Shown here in pieces: positions 33,123 to 41,888 of a stretch of 64,000 nucleotides of DNA. The notes below the pieces were generated by a model, which saw only the letters and a list, made by a program, of their open reading frames with translations, was not told where the DNA came from and searched no databases. Where the stretch lies: assembly GCA_900472575.1 (NCBI GenBank), contig UCIV01000021.1, positions 96,686 through 160,685 on the forward strand, given 5' to 3'. How positions within the stretch are numbered: position 1 is the stretch's first letter; every line of letters begins with the position of its first letter. This DNA comes from Hyphomicrobiales bacterium (lineage in GTDB: Bacteria; Pseudomonadota; Alphaproteobacteria; Rhizobiales; Rhizobiaceae). A program made the position numbers and the translations under genes.

Positions 33123-33245
33123 GAAACAAATAACGCCCACCGGGGGAGGAGGTCCGGTGGGCGTCATATGAATGACCGGCAAATGGGAGAAGGAGTCTCG
33201 CCGGTCTGTACGGGACAACGCTGGGAGGAGGAGTGCGCGCCCCGA
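33123..33245 (-). ncRNA. candidate anti-Shine-Dalgarno small RNA (alpha-r14 / cuckoo-like)
   Basis: On the minus strand three hairpins in a row expose C/U-rich anti-Shine-Dalgarno loops: (1) GCGC-loop-GCGT with CTCCTCCTCCC (loop around 33228-33238); (2) GACCGGC/GCCGGTC (33200-33206 with 33174-33180) with CTCCTTCTCCC in the loop; (3) a 10-bp stem CGCCCACCGG/CCGGTGGGCG (33154-33163 with 33134-33143) whose loop is ACCTCCTCCC, followed by TTATTTGTTT, a terminator. Repeated CCUCCUCCC loops define the alpha-r14 family of rhizobia (NfeR1 of Sinorhizobium) and the CcsR 'cuckoo' RNAs of Rhodobacter. It probably binds ribosome binding sites of transporter mRNAs. The 5' end is not fixed: a promoter-like sequence at 33337-33365 would give a longer (about 205-nt) transcript. 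No protein-coding gene lies here. Confidence 0.72.
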
Positions 33246-33336
33246 ATGTCTTGCGGGAAACCCGCCTTTAAAGCTGTCGCATTTAGGAGGCGTTTGCCCC
33301 GGCTCGCTCACTGCTTCGTTCGTTAAGCTGAACCTA

Positions 33337-33365
33337 TATAAAGGAAGATAAATTGTGCACTGCAA
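33337..33365 (-). promoter_or_regulatory. promoter-like element for the small RNA, with TTGCAGTGCACA motif
   Basis: Minus-strand TTGCAG (33360-33365), 17 bp, TTTATA (33337-33342) resembles a sigma-70 promoter. The -35 part belongs to TTGCAGTGCACA (33354-33365), nearly identical to the motif upstream of DUF1127 copy 1. Between here and tRNA-Leu (33366-33593) I see no gene. Confidence 0.4.
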
Positions 33366-33593
33366 ACGCTGAATGGATGGCATGCTTTCTGTGCATGGCT
33401 GTTTTGGTCGGCGCACGTGGCGTCTGGGAGATTGTGCTGACGCCGCCAGAACGAATATCCCCCGCTTTCATCCTGTTCTGACAGTCTTCTTTTGTCCCTG
33501 TCATTTTTCCTTTGCGTGCAGGAAAACGGATGATATAGAGACGCGCGCTCTGGAAGGCCTCCGGCGACGAGGTATTTCGACGCGGTTTGGGGC

Positions 33594-33678
<85 letters not shown>

Positions 33679-33837
33679 AGCACCGCCAAGGTGTGGTCTT
33701 GAGCCAAAGAATAGGGCGAACGACCGGCGCCTTTAATGCCGCGGCTGGTCTCTTTGAAGTTCCGGCGATGTGCTGACTGTTGAACGGCTGGAGATGCCGG
33801 ATAGTTGGTGCCGCCGCCACGATATGAAGGTTTGAAA

Positions 33838-35310
33838 ATGCAGGTTACCGAAACGCTCGCTGAAGGGCTGAAGCGCGAAATCAAAGTTGTCATCCCTAAG
33901 CAGGAGATGGAAGCACAGCTGAACGTGCGCCTCGCCGATGCGAAGGATAAGGTCCGCATCAACGGCTTCCGTCCGGGCAAGGTGCCGTTGGCGCACCTCA
34001 AGAAGACCTACGGCAAGTCGATCATGGCAGATCTCGTCAACGAGATCATCCGCGACCGTCCGGGCAAGATTCTCTCAGATCGCGGCGAGAAGTCGGCAAC
34101 CCAGCCGTCGATCGCTATGACCGAGGATCAGGCAGAAGCCGAAAAGATCCTGTCCGCACAGGCTGACCTTGAGTTCACGCTCACCTACGAAGTCATTCCG
34201 CCGATCGAGCTGAAGTCGACCGACAAGATCACGGTTACTCGTGAAGTCGTCGAAATCGCTGACGAAGAAGTCAACGAGCAGATCGTCAAGATCGCTGAAA
34301 GCGCTCGTACTTACGAAACCAAGAAGGGCAAGGCCGCCAACGGCGACCGCGTCACCATGAACTACCTCGGCAAGGTCGACGGCGTAGCCTTCGATGGCGG
34401 CGCTGCCGAAGATGCCGAACTGGTTCTCGGTTCCGGCCAGTTCATCCCGGGCTTCGAAGACCAGTTGGTCGGCGTTAAGGCTGGTGACGAAAAGGTCATC
34501 ACGGTTACCTTCCCGGAACAGTATCCGGCTGCAAATCTCGCAGGCAAGGAAGCGACCTTCGACATCACCGTCAAGGATGTTGCTGCTCCGGGCGAAGTCG
34601 AAATCAACGACGAACTCGCTTCCAAGCTCGGCATCGAATCAGTCGATCGCCTGAAGGAAATCGTTCGCGGCCAGATCGAAAGCCAGTACGGCAACCTGAC
34701 ACGCCAGAAGGTAAAGCGTCAGATCCTCGACCAGCTCGATGAAATGTACCAGTTCGACACCCCGCAGGGTCTCGTTGACGCCGAGTTCGACAACATCTGG
34801 CGCCAGATCAACACCGATCTTGCCCAGTCCGGCAAGACCTTCGAAGACGAAGAAACGACTGAGGAAGAAGCCCGTGCGGAATACCGCAAGCTTGCCGAGC
34901 GTCGCGTTCGTCTGGGCCTCGTTCTCTCCGAAATCGGTGAGAAGGCTGGTGTTGAAGTGACCGAAGAAGAGCTGCAGCGCGCGCTTTATGCACAGCTGCA
35001 GCAGTTCCCGGGCCAGCAGAAGGAAATCCTCGATTTCTTCCGCAACACGCCTGGTGCTTCCAACTCGCTGCGCGCCCCGATCTTCGAAGAAAAGGTCATC
35101 GACAAGCTGCTTACCGAAGTGAAGGTCACCGACAAGACCGTCACCAAGGAAGAGCTGATGGCTGACGACGAAGCCGAAGGCGACGACAAGCCGGCCAAGA
35201 AGAAGGCTGCGCCGAAGAAGGCCAAGGCTGAAGCTGCGGAAGGCGAAGAAGCCGCTCCGAAGAAGAAGGCTGCTCCGAAGAAGAAGGCCGCTGAAGACAG
35301 CGCCGAATAA
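33838..35310 (+). CDS. tig: trigger factor
   Basis: Ribosome-bound chaperone and peptidyl-prolyl isomerase that meets nascent chains. 490 residues. The N-terminal ribosome-binding signature is [20 protein letters not shown] (about residues 42-61); the FKBP domain spans about 165-250 ([20 protein letters not shown]); the C-terminal chaperone arms follow. The last about 50 residues form an Ala/Lys-rich tail with repeated KKKAAPKK blocks, absent from E. coli TF. ATG 33838 ([20 protein letters not shown]) is the family start; the frame is open to 33805. It lies 160 bp after tRNA-Leu. Confidence 0.96.
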   Translation: MQVTETLAEGLKREIKVVIPKQEMEAQLNVRLADAKDKVRINGFRPGKVPLAHLKKTYGKSIMADLVNEIIRDRPGKILSDRGEKSATQPSIAMTEDQAEAEKILSAQADLEFTLTYEVIPPIELKSTDKITVTREVVEIADEEVNEQIVKIAESARTYETKKGKAANGDRVTMNYLGKVDGVAFDGGAAEDAELVLGSGQFIPGFEDQLVGVKAGDEKVITVTFPEQYPAANLAGKEATFDITVKDVAAPGEVEINDELASKLGIESVDRLKEIVRGQIESQYGNLTRQKVKRQILDQLDEMYQFDTPQGLVDAEFDNIWRQINTDLAQSGKTFEDEETTEEEARAEYRKLAERRVRLGLVLSEIGEKAGVEVTEEELQRALYAQLQQFPGQQKEILDFFRNTPGASNSLRAPIFEEKVIDKLLTEVKVTDKTVTKEELMADDEAEGDDKPAKKKAAPKKAKAEAAEGEEAAPKKKAAPKKKAAEDSAE

Positions 35311-35330
35311 TCTTCGCAGAAAATGATTGG

Positions 35331-35361
35331 AAAAGCCGGGTCGGCAACGATCCGGCTTTTT
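35331..35361 (+). terminator. Rho-independent terminator of tig
   Basis: AAAAGCCGGGTCG (35331-35343), GCAA tetraloop, CGATCCGGCTTTT (35348-35360), one G-T pair in a 13-bp stem, then T's. Confidence 0.93.
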
Positions 35362-35398
35362 TATTGTCTACAACCCATCAACTGACGTTTGCCGAGCC

Positions 35399-37021
35399 AT
35401 GATCCGTATCGAAAATATCAGCAAGTCGAACAGCCATCGCATTCTCTATATCGAGGCTTCGGCTGCGCTCAATCGCGGTGAAAAAATCGGCCTCGTTGGC
35501 CCGAACGGCGCCGGCAAGACGACACTGTTTCGGATGATCACCGGCGGTGAGATCCCCGATGAAGGCCAAGTTTCGGTCGAGAAGCACGTCACCATCGGCT
35601 ATTTCAATCAGGATGTCGGCGAAATGTCCGGCGTCAGCGCCGTCACTGAAGTGATGGATGGCGCGGGTCCCGTCAGCACTGTTGCGGCCGAACTGCGCGA
35701 ACTCGAAGCCGCCATGGTCGATCCGGACCGTATGGACGAGATGGATGCCATCATCGAGCGCTACGGCGAGGTTCAGGCTCGTTACGAGGAACTCGACGGT
35801 TATGGGCTGGAAAGCCGGGCTCGCGAAGTGCTTGCCGGTCTCTCCTTTAGCCAGGAAATGATGGATGGCGATGTCGGCAAGCTTTCGGGCGGCTGGAAGA
35901 TGCGTGTGGCGCTGGCCCGCATTCTTCTGATGCGCCCGGACGTGATGCTGCTCGACGAACCATCCAACCATCTCGATCTCGAAAGTCTGATCTGGCTGGA
36001 ACAGTTCCTGAAAGGTTATGACGGCGCGCTTCTGATGACCTCGCACGACCGCGAGTTCATGAACCGGATCGTCAACAAGATCATCGAGATAGATGCCGGG
36101 TCGCTCAATACCTATGCAGGTGATTACGGGTTCTACGAGCAGCAGCGGGCGCAGAACGAAAAGCAGCAGCAGGCGCAGTTCGAGCGCCAGCAGGCGATGC
36201 TCGCAAAGGAAATCAAGTTCATCGAGCGCTTCAAGGCGCGTGCGTCGCATGCCGCTCAGGTTCAGAGCCGGGTGAAGAAGCTCGACAAGATCGAGCGCGT
36301 CGAGCCGCCGAAGCGCCGCCAGTCGGTCGCTTTCGAATTCCAGGCACCGCCGCGTTCGGGTGAAGACGTTGCCAACCTCAAGGGCGTCCACAAGGCTTAT
36401 GGCAGCAGGACGATCTATGAAGGCCTGGATTTCTCCATTCGCCGCAAGGAACGCTGGTGCATCATGGGCGTCAACGGTGCCGGCAAGTCGACGCTTCTGA
36501 AGCTGATTGCCGGTTCGGCCGAACCGGATCAGGGATCTGTTGCGATCGGTGCCAGCGTCAAGATGGGCTATTTTGCCCAGCACGCCATGGACCTGCTCGA
36601 TGGCGAGCAGACGGTGTTCGAATGGCTCGAATCGGAGTTCCCGCGTGCCGGGCAGGGCGCACTGCGCACGCTTGCCGGCTGCTTTGGATTTTCCGGCGAC
36701 GATGTCGAGAAGAGGTGCCGTGTGCTTTCAGGGGGCGAAAAGGCGCGCCTCGTTATGGCGGCCATGCTGTTCGATCCGCCGAATTTCCTCGTCCTCGACG
36801 AGCCAACCAACCACCTCGACCTCGATACCAAGGAAATGCTGATCAAGGCGCTGTCCGAATACGAAGGCACGATGCTCTTCGTCAGCCACGATCGCCATTT
36901 CCTTTCCGAACTGTCGAACCGCGTGCTGGAAGTCTCGACGGAAGGTGTGCATCGTTATGATGGCGGCTACCGCGAATATGTCGAGCGCACCGGCTACGAG
37001 GCTCCTGGCCTTGTCGCCTGA
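35399..37021 (+). CDS. ABC-F family ATPase (YbiT-like)
   Basis: Soluble duplicated ATPase of the ABC-F family, which act on ribosomes rather than as transporters. 540 residues: domain 1 with Walker A GPNGAGKTTLF (about residues 38-48), signature KLSGGWKMRVALARILL (about 161-177) and Walker B VMLLDEPSNHLDLESL; the linker (P-site tRNA interaction motif), which is long, helical and Q/K-rich (about 240-310); domain 2 with GVNGAGKSTLLK, VLSGGEKARLVMA and LVLDEPTNHLDL. Length and layout fit YbiT better than Uup or EttA. It starts 38 bp after the tig terminator. Confidence 0.9.
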   Translation: MIRIENISKSNSHRILYIEASAALNRGEKIGLVGPNGAGKTTLFRMITGGEIPDEGQVSVEKHVTIGYFNQDVGEMSGVSAVTEVMDGAGPVSTVAAELRELEAAMVDPDRMDEMDAIIERYGEVQARYEELDGYGLESRAREVLAGLSFSQEMMDGDVGKLSGGWKMRVALARILLMRPDVMLLDEPSNHLDLESLIWLEQFLKGYDGALLMTSHDREFMNRIVNKIIEIDAGSLNTYAGDYGFYEQQRAQNEKQQQAQFERQQAMLAKEIKFIERFKARASHAAQVQSRVKKLDKIERVEPPKRRQSVAFEFQAPPRSGEDVANLKGVHKAYGSRTIYEGLDFSIRRKERWCIMGVNGAGKSTLLKLIAGSAEPDQGSVAIGASVKMGYFAQHAMDLLDGEQTVFEWLESEFPRAGQGALRTLAGCFGFSGDDVEKRCRVLSGGEKARLVMAAMLFDPPNFLVLDEPTNHLDLDTKEMLIKALSEYEGTMLFVSHDRHFLSELSNRVLEVSTEGVHRYDGGYREYVERTGYEAPGLVA

Positions 37022-37157
37022 CGGCCCGACGAGGTTAGGGGTAAAAATTGTGATCGGCCCTTCGGCCGGTTACAGTCTCTGAATGTCTTGATCCGTCGCG
37101 CCTTGCGCCTAGCTAGTCCAATGGTGGCTGGTAAAGGTAAAACGGCGATGTTGGATT

Positions 37158-37643
37158 ATGAATTTTCAGACACTGTGTTTGCGGGCCTTCGCCCGGCTAT
37201 CGATTTTGAGTATTTTGCTTGGCGCATGCACGATCCCGCCGGATACGTCGCGGGTTATCGGTGAAAATTCGACGGTAGCGGCGGCGCGAACCGAACTCGT
37301 CGGATTGGATGAAGACGATGTTCGCATGTGTGCAGGTTTTCCGACCGCAAGCACTGCGACTACCGACGGCGGCACGATCTGGGCCTATCGCCGTGACATG
37401 CCGCGCGGAAACTGGAACGTCGTCAATCCGTCCTTCACCCTTTTCGGCGCGATACCCGCGGTGAACACGTCGACGAGCGGATCCTCGGGCGGTAATTGCA
37501 GCACGCAGTTTCGATTCGCGGAAAACAGGCTGAAGCAGGTGGAGTTTGCGGGTGACAACAACACCGCAACCGATCTGAACGGCCTTTGCGTCAGCATGAT
37601 CGACAATTGCCTGATTTATGCCCGCAAGAAAAAGGCGCGATGA
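37158..37643 (+). CDS. hypothetical lipoprotein
   Basis: A 161-residue protein with a lipoprotein signal (RLSILSILLGAC, lipobox LGAC, Cys at residue 24). The mature part has AARTELVGLDEDDVRMCAGF, TIWAYRRDMPRGNW and two Cys-containing stretches near the end (GNCSTQFRF, SMIDNCLIY). LDEDDVRMCAGFP recalls the N-terminal part of SmpA/BamE-like lipoproteins, where a small protein is matched by composition rather than strict sequence; I do not assign it. It stands alone between the ABC-F gene and a minus-strand cluster. Confidence 0.75.
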   Translation: MNFQTLCLRAFARLSILSILLGACTIPPDTSRVIGENSTVAAARTELVGLDEDDVRMCAGFPTASTATTDGGTIWAYRRDMPRGNWNVVNPSFTLFGAIPAVNTSTSGSSGGNCSTQFRFAENRLKQVEFAGDNNTATDLNGLCVSMIDNCLIYARKKKAR

Positions 37644-37661
37644 ATGGAGCGCCATTTCATG

Positions 37662-37688
37662 AAAAAAAGCCGCGCAATGCACGGCTTT
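37662..37688 (-). terminator. Rho-independent terminator of the glycine-zipper gene
   Basis: On the minus strand AAAGCCG, loop, CGGCTTTTTTT (plus arms 37682-37688 and 37666-37672, A-run 37662-37668), 21 bp after the stop. It may also act for the convergent lipoprotein gene. Confidence 0.75.
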
Positions 37689-37708
37689 CAAAAAGCTCGC
37701 GATATGCC

Positions 37709-38086
37709 TCAACGGCAGACGCGGATAGATTCCATATGCCAGCCGCCATCATAGGCGTTGCGAACCCGCTGATCCTCGAACCAGCAGCGCGGCGGAGGCG
37801 GTGGTGGCTCCACGTAACGGGGACCGCCGCTATTGGCCAAGGCCCCGCCGATCAGGCCGCCGACAATACCTGCAGCCAAGCCTCCGGCAATGACCTTGCC
37901 GGTATTGTCGTGGTGGCGATGATGACGGTCACGGTCGCGATCCCAGCGTGGCGGTGGCGGTCCGCGACGGTCGTCCCAACGCGGCGGCGGTGCGTCGCGC
38001 CATTGCGCCATCGCTGTTCCGGCCGGGGCCATGGCCGCGCTGGTGAGGATGGCGATGGAGAGGACAGAAAGAGCAATCTTCTTCAT
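37709..38086 (-). CDS. exported glycine-zipper, Pro/Arg-rich protein
   Basis: A 125-residue secreted protein: signal peptide MKKIALSVLSIAILTSAAMA with cleavage after GTAMA (about residue 28), a Pro/Arg/Asp/His-rich stretch (RDRDRHHRHHDN), a glycine-zipper hydrophobic segment (VIAGGLAAGIVGGLIGGALA, about 65-84) and a C-terminal part with CWFEDQRVRNAYDGGWHMES. Glycine-zipper segments can insert in membranes. The function is unknown. ATG 38086 was chosen for its signal peptide; an extension to 38137 is open but has no signal-like start. Confidence 0.8.
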   Translation of the reverse strand: MKKIALSVLSIAILTSAAMAPAGTAMAQWRDAPPPRWDDRRGPPPPRWDRDRDRHHRHHDNTGKVIAGGLAAGIVGGLIGGALANSGGPRYVEPPPPPPRCWFEDQRVRNAYDGGWHMESIRVCR

Positions 38087-38200
38087 GTGTTTCGTCCCTG
38101 GGCGCCGGATTGTCCTTGGCGCTTCGATGGCGGACATTGCGTCAGTCTGCCTTAACGTAGCTTGAACGAAATCGCTCTTTCCTTGGGTCTAGCTACAGTC

Positions 38201-38542
38201 CTACTGATGGATCGTGTAGGATCCCATGGCGCAGAGATCCTGAGTATCTTCCATGTCCTCGAAATTGGAATCTTCGGTAAACTCGAAACGCATGTCGTAT
38301 TTGCAGGTCCGGCGACCGTCGGCGATCGTGATCTTCATGCTCTCGCCCGGCTCGAGAACATCATCACCGAACACGTCATCTTCCCAATTGTCGACACCGG
38401 TCGGCGAAGTATAGAATCGCTCAAGCGTGCCGCTGGTTTTGTTGATCAATGTAAAGACGAGATCGTCTGCGGCGCGCGAGGCACCAACAGAAAGAATAAG
38501 CGCTGCAAACGCACTGGCGGCGATGGAAGTGAACCGTGTCAT
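38201..38542 (-). CDS. small exported hypothetical protein
   Basis: A 113-residue protein with a signal peptide (MTRFTSIAASAFAALILSVG, cleavage after ASRA at about residue 24). The mature domain reads DLVFTLINKTSGTLERFYTS, then acidic segments (DNWEDDVFGDDVLEPGESM, EFTEDSNFEDMEDTQDL) with two Cys (TCKYD, LCAMG). This looks like the small periplasmic proteins that rhizobial genomes often annotate wrongly as 'argininosuccinate lyase'; true function unknown. Its ends are open on both sides (38138-38200 and 38543-38642 non-coding). Confidence 0.8.
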   Translation of the reverse strand: MTRFTSIAASAFAALILSVGASRAADDLVFTLINKTSGTLERFYTSPTGVDNWEDDVFGDDVLEPGESMKITIADGRRTCKYDMRFEFTEDSNFEDMEDTQDLCAMGSYTIHQ

Positions 38543-38642
38543 GTGAAAGATCCCAGCCCATGATTGGGCGGTAGATCATTACCCCATTGGTAAAGACCTT
38601 CAATAAGCCTCCGGATTCATGATGAATCTTGGCTTTCGTCAA

Positions 38643-39269
38643 TCAAGTGGTTTGAAGGGCAGATGCCGCCATGTCGTCCTTTTCCACCGCACGCTGATAG
38701 GCGTCGCGAAGAGCGAGGCGCCCGAAATATTGCTCGAAGGCCGGCCGTTTTTCGATCGAGCCGAATTGCAGCCCCCAGCCGATCTGCGATCCGACATAGA
38801 CATCCGCCGCGCTGAATTTTTCGCCGGCTATGTAGGAATTGCTGCGAAGGGCGAATTCCAGCCCATCCATGACGTCGGCAAAACTGCCGTAGCCGATCAT
38901 CCGCTCGCGGCCGGGTGGAACTTCAAAGCCGAGCGCGCGGTTGCTCACCGCCGCTTCGAGCGGACCGGCAGCGAAAAACATCCATCGATAATAGTCGGCG
39001 CGGTCTGCGAGCAAGGGCGCCAGACCTTTCTCGGGAAAGGCATCAGCAAGATAGGCGCAGATCGCCGCACATTCCGTCACCGTCTTTTTGCCGTGAATAA
39101 TTGCCGGGACCTTGCCCATCGGATTGACTGCCTTGTAGCTGTCATCCTTCATCGTCGTGCCGAATTGCAGGATTTCCGTGCGGTAGGGTGCGCCGATTTC
39201 CTCCAGCATCCAGCGGGCAATGCGGCCGCGCGACATCGGGTTGGTGTAGAATAGGATCTCATTTGCCAT
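38643..39269 (-). CDS. glutathione S-transferase family protein
   Basis: A 208-residue GST. The N-terminal thioredoxin-like half has FYTNPMSRGRIARWMLEEIG, with Ser in the catalytic region (NPMSRGR), GKVPAIIHGKKTVTECAAIC (the conserved cis-Pro and glutathione-binding ES/EC-type site, about residues 53-72) and an all-helical C-terminal half with FSAADVYVGSQIGW. The substrate is unknown. It is upstream of the GNAT gene's end on the same strand, separated by about 100 bp. Confidence 0.9.
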   Translation of the reverse strand: MANEILFYTNPMSRGRIARWMLEEIGAPYRTEILQFGTTMKDDSYKAVNPMGKVPAIIHGKKTVTECAAICAYLADAFPEKGLAPLLADRADYYRWMFFAAGPLEAAVSNRALGFEVPPGRERMIGYGSFADVMDGLEFALRSNSYIAGEKFSAADVYVGSQIGWGLQFGSIEKRPAFEQYFGRLALRDAYQRAVEKDDMAASALQTT

Positions 39270-39366
39270 CCGTCATTCTCCTGTTGCCGCTCCTTGTTTT
39301 GGAGCGCGCGGCGACACAATCAAGGTCTGAAGTTTTAGGCGATGAATGATCGGACCGGCGTGCTTG

Positions 39367-39822
39367 CTAAAGGGGCTTGCGGTACTGGATAAACCCCGGC
39401 GCCACAGCGACGCGATCATAGAGGCGTCTTGCCGCGTCGTTCTTTTCCTGCGTCAGCCAGTACAAACGACCGGCATTCTTGTCCCGGGCAAGCAGCGCCA
39501 CCTTCTCGATCAACGCCTCGCCGACGCCGCGGCCTCTCTGGCTGTCATCGACATAGAGGTCCTGCAGGTAGCATGTCGTATCCGGCAGCCAGGTCGAGCG
39601 ATGGAAGAGTGCATGCACGATGCCGACAAGCTTGCCCTCGTCGAATGCGCCCAGTGCATGCATAGGTTCTTCCGGGTCGTGAAACCGCGACCAGGTGATG
39701 TCGTACTGCTCCTTCGGCAGTTCCGATTCATAAAAGCGGATATAGGCCTCGAACAACGGTTGCCACGCCTCGCGATCGGATGGCGCGAGAGGACGGATTT
39801 CGACAGGACGATTGGCAGACAT
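39367..39822 (-). CDS. GNAT family N-acetyltransferase
   Basis: A 151-residue acetyl-CoA-dependent acetyltransferase. The fold's motifs are present: N-terminal IRPLAPSDREAWQPLFEAYI, LQDLYVDDSQRGRGVGEALI (the Q/RxxGxG/A pyrophosphate-binding loop, about residues 86-105) and LYWLTQEKNDAARRLYDRVA (about 118-137). Substrate unknown. ATG 39822 was chosen (MSANRPVEIRPL); 39840 is also in frame. Confidence 0.88.
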   Translation of the reverse strand: MSANRPVEIRPLAPSDREAWQPLFEAYIRFYESELPKEQYDITWSRFHDPEEPMHALGAFDEGKLVGIVHALFHRSTWLPDTTCYLQDLYVDDSQRGRGVGEALIEKVALLARDKNAGRLYWLTQEKNDAARRLYDRVAVAPGFIQYRKPL

Positions 39823-39840
39823 GCTAAGCCTCCGGCGCAA

Positions 39841-39869
39841 AAGAAAACGGCGGGGAAAACCCCGCCGTT
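39841..39869 (-). terminator. Rho-independent terminator of icd
   Basis: Minus strand AACGGCGGGG, TTTT loop, CCCCGCCGTT, then TTCTTT (plus arms 39846-39855 and 39860-39869). 24 bp beyond the icd stop. Confidence 0.92.
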
Positions 39870-39893
39870 CAAATCTACTCTGAAGATTATGGC

Positions 39894-41105
39894 TTACGCC
39901 ATGGCCTTCTTAAGGTTTTCGTCGATCTTGTCGAGGAAGGCGGTGGTCGAGAGCCACGGCTGATCCGGGCCGATGAGCAGCGCCAGGTCCTTGGTCATGA
40001 AGCCGGCTTCGACCGTGTCGATGCAGACCTTTTCCAAGGTGTCGGCGAATTTCGTCAGTTCCGCATTGTCGTCCAGCTTGGCGCGGTGCGCGAGGCCACG
40101 GGTCCAGGCGAAGATCGAGGCGATCGAGTTCGTCGAGGTTTCCTGACCCTTCTGGTGCTGGCGGTAGTGGCGGGTAACCGTGCCGTGTGCAGCTTCGGCT
40201 TCGACCGTCTTGCCATCCGGCGTCATCAGAACCGAAGTCATCAGGCCGAGCGAACCAAAACCCTGCGCAACGATGTCGGACTGTACGTCGCCGTCGTAGT
40301 TCTTGCAGGCCCAGACATAGCCGCCGGACCACTTCAGAGCAGAAGCGACCATGTCGTCGATCAGGCGGTGTTCGTACCAGATCTTGGCTTCATCATACTG
40401 CGCCTTGAACTCGGCGTCGAAGATTTCCTGGAACAGATCCTTGAAGCGGCCGTCATAGGCCTTGAGGATCGTGTTCTTGGTCGACAGGTAGCAGGGAACG
40501 CCGCGCTGCAGGGCATAGTTGAACGAAGCGCGGGCGAAATCGCGGATAGAATCGTCGAGGTTGTACATTGCCATGGCAACGCCCGAGGACGGTGCGTCGA
40601 ACACGTCATGCTCGATCGTCTGGCCATCGTCGCCGACGAACTTGATCGACAGCTTGCCCTTGCCCGGGAACTTGAAGTCAGTTGCGCGATACTGGTCGCC
40701 GAAAGCGTGACGGCCGACGATGATCGGCTTGGTCCAGCCCGGAACCAGACGCGGCACGTTCTGCATGATGATCGGCTCGCGGAAGATGACGCCGCCGAGG
40801 ATGTTGCGGATCGTGCCGTTAGGGCTCTTCCACATCTTCTTCAGCTTGAATTCTTCGACGCGGGCTTCGTCCGGCGTGATGGTGGCGCACTTGATGCCGA
40901 CGCCGTGCTTCTTGATGGCGTTGGCGGCGTCGATCGTCACCTGGTCGTCGGTGGCATCGCGGTTCTCGACAGAAAGATCGTAATATTCGATGTCGAGATC
41001 GAGATAGGGCAGGATCAGCTTATCCTTGATCAACTGCCAGATGATGCGGGTCATCTCGTCGCCGTCGAGATCGACGACCGGGTTGGCTACCTTGATCTTC
41101 TGCAT
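39894..41105 (-). CDS. icd: NADP-dependent isocitrate dehydrogenase
   Basis: TCA cycle enzyme converting isocitrate to 2-oxoglutarate with NADPH. 403 residues, the eukaryote-like dimeric type. Motifs: [13 protein letters not shown] near the start, [19 protein letters not shown] (substrate loop, about residues 94-112), [31 protein letters not shown] (metal-binding Asp, about residues 268-287) and [14 protein letters not shown] with the NADP-preferring region. ATG 41105 ([16 protein letters not shown]) is the family start; the frame runs open to 41153. Divergent from the gene at 41334, with 228 bp between starts. Confidence 0.97.
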   Translation of the reverse strand: MQKIKVANPVVDLDGDEMTRIIWQLIKDKLILPYLDLDIEYYDLSVENRDATDDQVTIDAANAIKKHGVGIKCATITPDEARVEEFKLKKMWKSPNGTIRNILGGVIFREPIIMQNVPRLVPGWTKPIIVGRHAFGDQYRATDFKFPGKGKLSIKFVGDDGQTIEHDVFDAPSSGVAMAMYNLDDSIRDFARASFNYALQRGVPCYLSTKNTILKAYDGRFKDLFQEIFDAEFKAQYDEAKIWYEHRLIDDMVASALKWSGGYVWACKNYDGDVQSDIVAQGFGSLGLMTSVLMTPDGKTVEAEAAHGTVTRHYRQHQKGQETSTNSIASIFAWTRGLAHRAKLDDNAELTKFADTLEKVCIDTVEAGFMTKDLALLIGPDQPWLSTTAFLDKIDENLKKAMA

Positions 41106-41333
41106 GGACTTCCTCTTGTCGTGTATGGGCCGGACCGGCCCCGAATGGATCAACGGGTTGCGCTATAACATCGCAGGGCAGGTGTGCAAAGCCGTGAGAC
41201 AGGGATTGGCGGCTTTTCTGTGAGATTTCAACGCAGGGCCCTTCTGGCTTTGAAAAACAGCAAGAATGGTCATTGCCAAATAAAGGCCGAGGGGTAATGT
41301 CCGCGCAAATCGCTTCGAATACGGATAACCACC

Positions 41334-41864
41334 ATGCGAACTCTGCCGCTCGCTCTTGCCCTGTCGTTTCTGTCCACGGTTTCGGTTGCTGCCGAACCCG
41401 TCGATCCGGTCAAGGAGGTGATGAAGGTCACCGAAGAAAATTGGAACAGCAACGACAGCGACTGGAAGTTCATCTTCGATCCCGATCCGCTGGCGCGCCT
41501 GTTCAGCAAGCGCTTCCAGACGGCCTATGCCGATGCCGCCAAGCATCCGGCCTATGAAACGGAAAACAACCAGCCAGGCGACCCATTCGGTTACGATGTC
41601 GTCACCGCCTCGCAGGATGGCTGCCCGCTGCAGGATATCGTCATCGCGCCGGGCGTAGCGGTAAATGGCAAAACCGACTTCAAGGTCACGTTCAAGCAAT
41701 GGACCTGCATCGATGACGCCGATCTAAAGGACACGGTCTCCGAAGTGCATTTCGATGTGATCGATGAGGGCGGCAAGCCCGTCATTGACGACATCCACCG
41801 TGTGGCCGATGGCGAAAGCGATAGCGTCGTCGAGGAAATGCAGTCGATAGCCAAGGGCGAGTGA
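41334..41864 (+). CDS. exported hypothetical protein, DUF3828-like
   Basis: A 176-residue exported protein: signal peptide MRTLPLALALSFLSTVSVAA (cleavage after about residue 20), then VDPVKEVMKVTEENW and LARLFSKRFQTAYADAAKHP, with a conserved-looking GYDVVTASQDGCPLQDI and later EVHFDVIDEGGKPVIDDI. The layout resembles the NTF2-like DUF3828 group of secreted proteins; I make no functional claim. It ends 24 bp before the FUSC gene. Confidence 0.75.
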   Translation: MRTLPLALALSFLSTVSVAAEPVDPVKEVMKVTEENWNSNDSDWKFIFDPDPLARLFSKRFQTAYADAAKHPAYETENNQPGDPFGYDVVTASQDGCPLQDIVIAPGVAVNGKTDFKVTFKQWTCIDDADLKDTVSEVHFDVIDEGGKPVIDDIHRVADGESDSVVEEMQSIAKGE

Positions 41865-41888
41865 TGCCGGGCGTGCCCGGCTTTCGGC

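Noticed and set aside
32307..33326. A 339-codon plus-strand frame over both DUF1127 genes and the small RNA region
   Set aside because: It is antisense to two short, family-matching genes and includes the terminator hairpins; the translation is Arg/Cys-rich and unlike a protein.
40086..41168. A 360-codon plus-strand frame opposite icd
   Set aside because: Shadow of isocitrate dehydrogenase.
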